This document shows, one piece after another, positions 1-6,655 of a stretch of DNA of 10,297 nt (within the stretch, counting starts at the first letter, position 1; each line of letters begins with the position of its first letter). The position numbers and the translations under genes were made by a program. The notes beneath the pieces are model-generated. The model made no database searches, was not told the origin of the DNA, and worked only from the letters and a program-made list of their open reading frames with translations. The stretch spans positions 1-10,297 of the forward strand of contig JADGJT010000602.1 in assembly GCA_027604005.1 (NCBI GenBank), in the 5' to 3' direction. Source of the DNA: Dinochytrium kinnereticum (taxonomy: Eukaryota > Chytridiomycota > Chytridiomycetes > Chytridiales > Chytridiaceae).

Positions 1-484
1 ATTGTGGGAGTGAGGATTTGACGTCATGGAAGACTGGAAGATTGCGGCAATGAATAATAATAATTATAATAATAATAATCATGTTTGAACATAATAATCC
101 TTGCTTATTATTATCATTGAATGAGGGAACAAAAAACCAGAAACAAGTAAAAAAAATCACCTCAGGAGACTCCTTCATTTATGAGACCAAAACAAACGGC
201 ATCCTTGACAAAGCAGAACAACCAATAATAAATGCCAAAGACGAGGCGATAAAAAAAAAAAAAAAAAGGATGATAGTGGAGATGCATTTAAAAAAAAAGA
301 CATGCATAAAAGACTCATGAGACCCAGAAAACAAGGGTGAAGATGCAGGTTGAGCAGAAGTAAAAAAAAAATGATACAAAACATACAAGACGATCGTGAG
401 GAGCGGCAACTTCCACTTTGAGGGAGATGGGGAGGTTTACAGTCAAAAAAAAACATGCGACCAAAAAAAAACAAAACACCCCCC
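1..484. other. Low-complexity 3' flank of the minus-strand gene
   Basis: No gene is supported here. The plus strand is A-rich, with many poly-A runs of 6-17 bases (for example about 251-267), so the 3' flank of the minus-strand gene that ends at 485 is T-rich in the sense direction. The six-frame ORFs are lysine-rich or phenylalanine-rich low-complexity translations and look like chance. A short AAT/TAAT microsatellite lies at about 51-79. I see no clear AATAAA on the minus strand, so the polyadenylation site of the neighbouring gene is undetermined. Confidence 0.6.
19..26. promoter_or_regulatory. CRE-like palindrome TGACGTCA
   Basis: A perfect 8-base cAMP-response-element palindrome, the classical binding site of CREB/ATF-type bZIP factors, is present. 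It lies at the window edge, more than 450 bases beyond the stop of the minus-strand gene. If functional it would serve something to the left of the window. It could be chance. Confidence 0.3.
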
Positions 485-3346
485 CTAAACCCCACCACCA
501 CCCCCCTCCATCTCCTCACACCTCCCAGCAACAGAATATCTCAAAACCTCCCCAGCATCCTCCCACCCAACCCTAACCCTCCCCAAAAAGACCCCCCTAA
601 ACATCTCCACCATCTCGCGATACTCCCGTCCCTCAAAGTACTCCATCATGCGTTTCGAGATGGGTATAATCTGGTCTTGAGGGTTCCATCTTTCAAAAAA
701 GGGAAGGAAAAGAAGAGAAAGAAAAAAAATGGGGACGAGGGGGGGAAGGTTAGCGTCAGGAAGGAGGTTGGAGGGGTGAAACAAAACATGTGGGAAAGGA
801 GTGAGGGAACGGGAAGATGCTTACACTTCAATGAGATTGTTGGAGGTTTTGATGTGGCCGTTGTGGAAGGCCCAGGAGACGGCGGCGATGCCGTGTTTTT
901 GGATGTCGGGGTTCAGGTCGTCTGTTTTTGTTTTTGTTGTTGTTTTTTCCAGACGGCGAGGAAGAGAAAAAAAGGAACAAGAATGGAATGGGAGTGTCAG
1001 AAAAGTTCGTCAGATATAAAATCTGAAGAGAAATGGGGTGGGAAGCAATATCTCATCCGTCCACTTCTACTCTCCCACACAACAGCAACAACGACAAAAA
1101 AACAAACATGTATAAAAGTGGAACTATGATGGGGAAAATAGCAATGCCAAGTAAAGAAAACCACTCCCACCCTCCCTCACCACAACCTCCCCAAAAAAAG
1201 AAACAACAAACAACAACAAAAGATAAAGAAAAAAACGAAAAGGAGAAAAAAAAACCAAAAAAAAAAACTCACCCAAAACCGCCTCAAACCATCCCTGAAA
1301 CGCCGGATTAACAAACCGATACCCACACCCCCAATACAACCAAGCATTATGAAAATGATCCGGCACGGTCCCCACAAAATCCCTCCCCCGGACCTTCGCC
1401 AACCCCACAACCCCTCTCTGAAACTCCCTCGCAACCCCCAACCCAGGAAACCTCTGACCAGGACAAGCCGGCCGATCCTCGCGAAACACCCCAAGCGGGT
1501 TCTGCATGCAAGTCCACTCGATCACCGTCCCATTCAACCCCGGCATCAGATGAGCCTCCAAGAAGGGTTTGATGATCCTTGCGTGGGAGGGGGACAGGAA
1601 CCCGCGTTGGGTGTTGGAGGTCAGGGTTGTGAGGAGGTCTTGGTAGCCTTTTAGGTCGTGAACGATGAGGCGTTTTCGGCGGACAAAGACGTCCATGAGG
1701 AAATTGTCGTCTTTGACTTCGAAGCGGGGGTGGGGGGTGACGTTGGAGGCGTCTTCGGAGGTTATTTGTATGAGGCAGGCGGTTTGAGGGGTTGTTGTTG
1801 GGAGGGTGGAGAGGGGGGGAAGGAGTTTCGTGTCGGAGAGGGTGGAGCGGTGGACAAAGGGGTCTGAGACATCGATTTGGAAGACGAGATTGCTGTTTGT
1901 GTTGATGGGTTAGAATGGAGGGCGGAGTCATTTGCACCAAGGGAAGGAAGAAGAAAGACAGAAGAAAAGGTGTCTGACTGCTGACAGAAAGAAAGGAACA
2001 AATGAACTCGAAAAGGGCATGAAGAAAATAGAGGAAAACAAGAGGACAACGAGGCGAGGAAAAAGAAAGAAAAAAAGAGAAGAAAAAAAAAGCAGCACTC
2101 ATATTTTTGGACACCCCACAGCAAACAAAAACAAAAACAAAAAAACAATTAACAACAGCAAACCAACTCACCTGTACCCAGCCTTCTCCAATCCCTCAGC
2201 CATGGACCAAAAACTCTCAACAAGCGCCTCCCTGGTGTACTCATCCAAAAACTTGACACTCCCTCCCAGTCCCCCACCCCCCTGATCCAACCCAACTCCA
2301 GCCAGCACATCCTCATCCTCATCCTCAAACAACCCATCAAAGGTCGGGAACAGGCTCGAGTAAGCCGGTCGAAACTTCTCTCCCAGCCTCCCAGGGGCAC
2401 GGGATGGGGAACGCGCGGATCGGTTCGGCGATCGTGTGGGGGAGGTTGGGATGGGGACACGTGAGGCGGGGGAGAGGGTTTGGTGCTTCCTCTCTTCAGA
2501 GGTGGAGGAGGGGGGAGCAAAGGGTGAGGAGGCTGCGCGTTTCTTGTCGTCGTCGGTTGGACTTGCTGGAGGGGTGATGATGAGAGGCTGTGCAGATGGC
2601 GTGACGGAGGAGACTGCTTCTTGATCCCCGTGATGGACGGCTGTGGAGACCACAGCGTCAGGTTGGTGTTCGATGACTGCCGATGCTGATGATGATGATG
2701 GATGGACCTCGTCATGTCCCGCCTCCATCATCAGAGGAGAAGAGGATGAAGCCTGTTCATCAGGCATCGCTTGGGTCTCTGCGGGGGCAGGCACGGGAGT
2801 ATCCTCGAGAGAGCTGGCGGCGGCGGCAGCCACATCGACCGAGGTGGCGATGGCAGAGGCGGCAACCAGACCAAGAGAATCGTGAATCCCAGGCCTAGAG
2901 GTCTTTTTGTAAGTGTGGTGGTGCCTGCGACCCCTTCGACCAACTGTGCCCAGAAGGGAGGAGAGGAGGGAGTGAACAGCCTTGTCAAGGGGCAGATGCT
3001 GTTGGTCAGGTGATGGTGTTGGTGGTGAAGGTGAAAGTGGAGGGGACGGTGGTGATGATGATGATGATGAGGTGGATGATGATGTGGTGGTTGCATCCTT
3101 TTCGTGACGGTGCAGACGGTGGCGGTGGCGACGCCGAAGAGGCATGTCGGCAGATGGATGGGGAACGGCGGCGGACTGTGGTGGTGGTGGTGGTGGTTGT
3201 GAGGCGTGTGGTGCAGCAGCTGAGGATTGCAGTGAGTGTGAAGCAGCAGCAGAGGGATCAGGGGAGACGGAGGGAAGGAGATGCCGATGAGGTGTCGCTT
3301 GAGGCGTCGTGGCAATGGGGTGATGGGGAGGAACGGGATGAGGCAT
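485..3346 (-). CDS. Conserved-looking protein of unknown function (four exons, 698 aa)
   Basis: The gene model has exons 3346-2172, 1892-1273, 921-825 and 689-485, joined in phases 2, 1 and 2, with a TAG stop at 485-487. The exons sum to 2097 bases. Residues 1-390 are low complexity: Ser, Pro, His and Ala runs from trinucleotide repeats, with an acidic patch and a possible helical stretch (DEYTREALVESFW) just before intron 1. Residues about 393-670 look globular and carry the conserved character. They include CPGQRFPGLG at 535-544, VPDHFHNAWLY at 568-578, YRFVNPAFQGWF at 583-594 and AAVSWAFHNGH in exon 3. No signal peptide or membrane segment is apparent. From memory this block resembles uncharacterised bacterial proteins with a PGxxxPGLG...HFHNA...YRFLDP pattern; I cannot name a Pfam family or a reaction. 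The start is the first ATG of the open frame. The last exon is the weakest part: reading exon 3 straight through its donor gives GTG TAA, a possible earlier stop. Confidence 0.75.
690..824 (-). other. Intron 3 of the minus-strand gene
   Basis: The donor is GTAAGC, the acceptor TTGAAAG, and CTAAC lies at 749-753. The 135-base intron is strongly pyrimidine-rich on the sense strand. The splice makes a Val codon (GT+A) followed by WNPQDQIIPISKRMMEY. If it is not used, the protein stops two bases into the intron sequence at GTG TAA. Confidence 0.65.
922..1272 (-). other. Intron 2 of the minus-strand gene
   Basis: The donor is G|GTGAGT and the acceptor AAAACAG. CTGAC candidates for the branch site lie at 996-1000 and 1009-1013. 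The 351-base intron is T-rich on the sense strand. Joining gives an Asp codon (G+AC) and runs the VNPAFQGWFEAVL block directly into DDLNPDIQKHGIAAVSW. Confidence 0.8.
1893..2171 (-). other. Intron 1 of the minus-strand gene
   Basis: The donor reads CAG|GTGAGT and the acceptor AAACAG, with CTAAC at 1909-1913 about 18 bases before the acceptor. The 279-base intron joins phase 2, making a Ser codon (AG+C). Every other reading across this stretch meets stops or changes to low-complexity sequence. Confidence 0.85.
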
Positions 3347-3351
3347 TCTTT

Positions 3352-3403
3352 TTTATTTGTTTATTTATTTATTTATTTATTTGATGATAATAATAATAAT
3401 AAT
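3352..3403. repeat. TTTA and AAT microsatellites
   Basis: Five or more ATTT/TTTA units run to about 3382, followed by an AAT tract at 3387-3403. They lie immediately upstream of the minus-strand start codon, so they are probably in its 5' leader or core promoter. Confidence 0.85.
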
Positions 3404-3606
3404 TGAATAGCAGCAGCAACTTTCCCACGATATTTATTTCTTTATTCTTCATGTCTTTATTATTTATGTCTTTCTTTTAATAATAATTATAAAGAATCAT
3501 CATTTTATAATATCAATAATAATTAATTAATTATAGCCATTTGTTTCCTTTGATTCCTTCAAACTCCGAATCATCGAATCATCATCCATCATCACACACA
3601 TGATCA

Positions 3607-3614
3607 TGACGTCA
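3607..3614. promoter_or_regulatory. CRE-like palindrome TGACGTCA upstream of the minus-strand gene
   Basis: This is a perfect TGACGTCA about 260 bases upstream of the start codon at 3346. That distance is plausible for a bZIP (CREB/ATF) activator site in a fungal promoter. Two copies occur in the window, against about 0.16 expected in random sequence. Function is inferred, not shown. Confidence 0.4.
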
Positions 3615-3634
3615 CTCTGCTGGCATCATCCTTT

Positions 3635-3742
3635 ATTCATTCATTCATTCATTCATCACATGCATATAGAAATGAAGTGAGTGAGTGAGTGGGAGAGGCT
3701 TCACCCCACCACTCAGCAGGCAGGTAGGCAGGCAGGCAGGTG
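3635..3742. repeat. Cluster of tetranucleotide microsatellites (ATTC, GTGA, GGCA)
   Basis: Three different tetranucleotide arrays occur within about 110 bases: ATTC at 3635-3655, GTGA at 3677-3690 and GGCA/GGTA at 3716-3742. Each has three to six units. No coding sequence is evident between them. Confidence 0.85.
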
Positions 3743-3940
3743 GGTAATCTTTACTTGGCAATGGAATGGACTGATTGGTTAATTGGCTGATCCATGAATC
3801 GCCTTATTGCTTTGATTGGAAAGTATACTGTCTTTCAGCAGAGCCTGCCAGCCAGGTGATACAGAGAATAAAGCCTCAATAATAATAAATGAAATAACGG
3901 GAATTAACCCTGACAGAGTAATTCTTCTCCTCCATTCTTC

Positions 3941-3957
3941 CCATCCATCCATCCATC
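3941..3957. repeat. CCAT microsatellite
   Basis: Four CCAT units end at the stop of the minus-strand ORF that terminates at 3956. This belongs to the same run of tetranucleotide repeats as the arrays at 3352-3742 and 4107-4124. Confidence 0.8.
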
Positions 3958-4393
3958 ACTCCCCCAAACTCCCAACCAACAGCCTCTCTCCTTTCTTCCC
4001 ATTACTCCCCAACAGCCTCTTCCTCTTGCCACCCTTCCAACACCACCTTCTGGCGCGAATAAGCGGCATGGAGGCTTGAATGAATATATCAGTGTTTAGT
4101 AAAGAGTGCATGCATGCATGCATGTACAACATACCAAGAAGGTGACTTGCCTGACCAAAGAACTGGTCATCAGCATGAACAAGAATGGAGAATAGACTGA
4201 CTGAGTGTCTCTGGAAGAAGAAGATCTCAAAAAGATCCTTCAAGGCCGAATGAAGGAGGTCTGAGGTGTGGGAGACACCAAGATGACTAGATGACTTCTT
4301 GTCTGGAGATGATGAAGCGCAGTACAAGATGTAGAACGACGTGCCCTTGACCAGCATGGAGGCTGGAATGTCAGCCGACAGCTTGGGAGCCAT
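3956..4393 (-). CDS. Unrecognised ORF, possibly two exons
   Basis: This is a 145-codon open frame with mixed, non-repetitive composition in its first 85 codons (DIPASMLVKGTSFYILYCAS and ALKDLFEIFFFQRHSVSLF are typical stretches), which looks protein-like. At residue 87 it reaches a strong splice-donor candidate (G|GTATGT at 4134). It then runs through a GCAT microsatellite and past ACTAAAC to an acceptor (TTCAAG) at 4075, a 60-base intron candidate. The splice keeps the frame and gives a basic tail of about 39 residues ending at 3956. In-frame stops lie just upstream of the ATG, so either this is the start or an upstream exon joins near 4396. I recognise no family. It could be a small gene, the 3' end of a longer one, or a transposon remnant. 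Confidence 0.35.
   Translation of the reverse strand: MAPKLSADIPASMLVKGTSFYILYCASSSPDKKSSSHLGVSHTSDLLHSALKDLFEIFFFQRHSVSLFSILVHADDQFFGQASHLLGMLYMHACMHSLLNTDIFIQASMPLIRARRWCWKGGKRKRLLGSNGKKGERLLVGSLGE
4075..4134 (-). other. Candidate 60-base intron in the unrecognised ORF
   Basis: The donor is GTATGT, the branch-like motif ACTAAAC, and the acceptor CAAG. The length is a multiple of three, so the ORF stays open whether or not it is removed. The GCAT microsatellite lies inside it, which favours intron status. Confidence 0.45.
4107..4124. repeat. GCAT microsatellite
   Basis: About four and a half self-complementary TGCA/GCAT units are present, able to form a short hairpin. They lie inside the candidate 60-base intron. 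Confidence 0.85.
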
Positions 4394-4460
4394 CCATCCT
4401 CAGGGCAGATTTCACAATCTAGATTGCAGGTTGGTAATGGCATCCTGTTTATTTACGTTA

Positions 4461-4802
4461 TTACGCTGGCAAGATGCCTGAAATCCTAACACCCCTAACA
4501 TCTGATGAAAAAGTGCAGAAATCTTTGTTGTCCCCCCTGTGAGAGAGCAATTCAAACGAATGAAGAGATACGCGGCGAGCAAAGCAACCCGTCAGGGACA
4601 TAGTGAAGTCGCTTGGCTTTCTTGAGTCAAGTTTGCGAGGTCGAGGATCCACTTTGGTGTCCCATGCTTCTGAAATCTCTGCTACTTTCTCTGAGTGCAG
4701 AGCACTTTGACCAACCACCCTTCTTTCTGCCGTCTCCGCTATCAATTTATACCAGTGATCCTCTCGCTCCCTCAGAATATCACACTGCTCATGCGTGGCC
4801 AT
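4461..4802 (-). CDS. Unrecognised ORF with a helical, charged N-terminus
   Basis: The frame is 113 codons from ATG, and it stays open for nine codons upstream of that ATG. The first 55 residues are rich in Glu, Arg and Ala (CDILREREDHWYKLIAETAE) and would form amphipathic helix or coiled coil. The rest is less structured. It is not in frame with the ORF at 4393-3956, and no convincing splice joins them. It lies on the internal side of the LTR and primer-binding site at 5041-5460, on the same strand, so it could be a decayed gag-like or unrelated fragment. I recognise no family, and chance or decay are real possibilities. Confidence 0.25.
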   Translation of the reverse strand: MATHEQCDILREREDHWYKLIAETAERRVVGQSALHSEKVAEISEAWDTKVDPRPRKLDSRKPSDFTMSLTGCFARRVSLHSFELLSHRGDNKDFCTFSSDVRGVRISGILPA

Positions 4803-4844
4803 GCGGTTTCTCCTCTCGTCGGGGTGATGTCAAGGAGAGAGACA

Positions 4845-4911
4845 GTGGGAACTAACCAGCGTGTGTGTACTGACGCGTCAGTTCCCACGCTGTTAACACA
4901 CACACCCCGTC
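4845..4911. repeat. Nested imperfect palindrome around TGACGCGTCA
   Basis: A perfect 10-base palindrome TGACGCGTCA (4871-4880) is flanked by inverted GTGGGAACT (4845-4853) and AGTTCCCAC (4880-4888), by CAGCGTG (4857-4863) and CACGCTG (4886-4892), and by GTGTGTGT against ACACACACAC. The arm elements occur in permuted order, so several alternative hairpins are possible. Confidence 0.6.
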
Positions 4912-5040
4912 GTATTTCTCCGAAAAACAAATGAAACGGCAAGACTGGACGGAACCAAGCAAGAGGCACTAGCACCAAGATGAACTCCAGGACAAAATCA
5001 TTCATTTGCAAAAGTTAATATTGGACTATGGGCGTCCGTA

Positions 5041-5050
5041 GGGGTCACCA
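5041..5050 (-). other. Retrotransposon primer-binding site
   Basis: On the minus strand this reads TGGTGACCCC directly after the LTR. Retroelement primer-binding sites start with TGG because they pair with the CCA end of a host tRNA, and TGGTGACCCC-type sites are, as I recall them, common in fungal Ty3/gypsy elements. The complement, ending GGGGTCACCA, has the form of a tRNA 3' end. The tRNA identity is not resolved. Confidence 0.55.
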
Positions 5051-5068
5051 GTCGGGGGTTTAAGGAGA

Positions 5069-5083
5069 TTTATTGTCAATAAA
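5069..5083. terminator. Inverted AATAAA signals (both strands) in the LTR
   Basis: The sequence is TTTATT, three bases, AATAAA: a perfect 6-base inverted repeat that puts a canonical polyadenylation hexamer on each strand. The minus-strand copy fits the R/U5 part of the LTR. The plus-strand copy could stop read-through into it. Confidence 0.45.
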
Positions 5084-5174
5084 GAGGAGAAGGAAGGGGG
5101 GTGTTAGCAGGTGCTCTAGTGAGCTGAGCTGTTGTTGTTGTGATGTTGCTAGTAGACACAGGGCAGGCCCTGGC

Positions 5175-5182
5175 TACTTATA
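5175..5182 (-). promoter_or_regulatory. TATA box of the LTR
   Basis: TATAAGTA on the minus strand lies about 105 bases before the AATAAA of the same LTR, as expected for a U3 promoter driving a transcript from the R region. Confidence 0.45.
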
Positions 5183-5460
5183 GTCCTGCTGCTACGGGCT
5201 GCTCATGTGAGCACACCATCACTTTGGCTCTTGAGGAGACGCGTGTCTTCGCCCTATTGGTACAAGGTGCCTCCGAGGCTGTGCGTCCTTGACCTTGGTG
5301 TACCTCATGATATCTTTGCAGATACCCATGATGTACCTCCCCAGATACCATCTCAGATACCCTGTCCTCAGCCCCAACTGCGCCGCGTAGGGTGGCGCGT
5401 AGGCCATGTTCCCACCCATCATGGCGCCTGGACGCGTCGCCTAACGCGTCATTTACAACA

Positions 5461-5741
5461 GTTAAATGATTAAGGGTGAATAGGGAAATAAATCTCTAAC
5501 AAAAACCATCCTAGTGAAGTCATGGGAAGCTTCTTCTGGTGTTCACACACTGCTCCGTTAGGAAGTAGCATTCTCCCACCCATCCACCAAGAATTTATTC
5601 AGAGAGGCAGCAAAGAAAGAAAAAGAGAATTCTTTTATTAAATAAAAACTACTTTATTTATTTGTGGAAATCTGACGGTTCCCATGCCAACGCGCTTCTC
5701 CATCATCCCTAACCTCACCTTAAACCCCTTCTATGTCCTCC
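5461..5741. other. Intergenic stretch without recognised features
   Basis: This mixed, moderately AT-rich sequence has AATAAA-like motifs at about 5486 and 5640. I see no supportable gene or repeat. The first 40 bases may belong to the LTR if its boundary is at 5501. Confidence 0.5.
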
Positions 5742-5966
5742 CTACATCCCCTGCGCAACTTGGCTTGCTGTGGTATCCACATTACTCATTTTCGTTCGAC
5801 ACCAAGCTTGCAGAATCACTTGCTCAACATTACTGTCTATTGCACATTTGAAACATTCAAAACAGTCCAGATGAAAGTTTCCACGGTCACCCAGGTGAAT
5901 TGCAACACCTGATACTGCACAGTATGTAGGTCTTGAGAAAAACATCCCATCCCATCCCAACGACAT
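5742..5966 (-). pseudogene. LIM-zinc-finger-like fragment, probably decayed or one exon
   Basis: The 74-codon frame contains GNFHLDCFECFKC, giving His32, Cys35, Cys38 and Cys41 spaced H-x2-C-x2-C-x2-C, the core zinc-ligand spacing of a LIM domain. The ligands that should flank it are missing: upstream there is CAVSG where CxxC would be expected (and the spacing is too short), and downstream there is no C-x2-C pair. An acceptor-like TGTGCAG just before the SGVAIHL codons suggests the core could be a single exon whose neighbours are lost or unseen. A second open frame upstream on the same strand (about 6059-5898) contains FCGHGVKMAADGG but does not join in phase. Codon use here is less GC-biased than in the two main genes. 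Confidence 0.4.
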
Positions 5967-6655
5967 CCATGTCTCTGATTGGCGTCCCCTTTGTCAGAAT
6001 CCCTCCATCAGCAGCCATCTTGACACCATGCCCACAAAAAACACTTGCCCCAATCACGTTTCCTTCTCACCAGCATAATCAGGAATAAGCAAAACGTACC
6101 AAACAAACCCCGGCTTTCCATCTACACAGAAGGAAATGACAATGACCCCTCTGGACGACTGATGTCGGGAAAATAGGTCCTTTCTTTACTTCCAGAACAT
6201 CAAAATCCATGCTTCACTTTTCCTCATCTCCGCCTTCCCCTATCGTTTTCTTTCCACCTCAACCAATCTCACCAAGATGAAAGGGCGTCAGTCACCTCAA
6301 GAAACAAGGAGAATCTTCTCTCTCGGCCTCCCAAACAGATTTGGAAATAAACCCCCCCCCCCCCCCCCGATAGCTCTTCTAGTCTTTTCGATTCTAAATA
6401 GATAGTCACCTTTTTGTTTCATCAGCTTCCCTGGGTTGCTGCGTACCCTTTTTCAAAACTTCTTTGCATCGTGTGTGCGTGAGAGAGAAAGATTGCTTGA
6501 GAGTCGGCCCTGAACAGCATACCACCTTCACCCGCAATCGTGTCAAACGCGCGCGGGCCAGCACATCAAGTTCCTCCCTTCCCCTCTCCAACAACCTGTC
6601 CTCTCACCGTTTCCCCGACTTTCAACAAACCCACCACCTGTAAAAGAAGAAAAAC
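5967..6655. other. Upstream region / 5' leader of the kinase gene
   Basis: No gene is supported on the plus strand. The minus strand has short open frames of uncertain meaning between 6060 and 6180. Besides the poly-C run at 6352-6368, the last 120 bases before the kinase start are C-rich and pyrimidine-rich, typical of a fungal leader. I found no clear TATA box. Confidence 0.5.
6352..6368 (+). repeat. 17-base poly-C run
   Basis: An uninterrupted run of 17 cytosines lies about 290 bases upstream of the kinase start codon. The complementary G17 could form a G-quadruplex. Its exact length is prone to sequencing and replication error. Confidence 0.9.

Larger units (their letters stand above)
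5051..5460 (-). mobile_element. LTR of a Ty3/gypsy-like retrotransposon (truncated element)
   Basis: Read on the minus strand, the segment begins TGTTG at 5460. It contains a TATA box (TATAAGTA, 5182-5175), then a polyadenylation signal (AATAAA, 5074-5069), and ends next to a primer-binding site at 5050. That is the U3-R-U5-PBS order of an LTR. The 3' edge reads CCCCCGAC rather than a clean CA, and I found no target-site duplication and no second LTR copy in the window. The boundaries are therefore approximate and the element is probably truncated or decayed. An alternative pair of ends, TGTTAG at 5501 and CTAACA at 5102, would leave AATAAA outside the LTR and is less likely. No reverse transcriptase or integrase is visible. 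Confidence 0.55.

Noticed and set aside
566..580. Telomere-like CCCTAACCCT
   Set aside because: It is a single chance-like occurrence within a C-rich coding block, with no array.
822..824. TAA stop directly after exon 3 as the end of the minus gene
   Set aside because: A GTAAGC donor overlaps it, a phase-compatible acceptor with a CTAAC branch motif follows, and the next exon begins with a plausible continuation. It remains a possible retained-intron form.
455..1129. 224-codon plus-strand ORF
   Set aside because: It is antisense to exons 3-4 and introns 2-3 of the minus gene, with low-complexity Pro/Lys-rich translation and no recognisable motif; the minus-strand model is phase-consistent.
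1347..1892. Alternative minus-strand frame through exon 2
   Set aside because: Its translation is a Pro/His/Arg then Gly/Ser/Trp-rich shadow caused by the base skew; the chosen frame gives a balanced globular sequence that continues in phase across both introns.
5207..5473. ORFs on both strands inside the LTR
   Set aside because: They lie within LTR-type non-coding sequence and show no recognisable domain.
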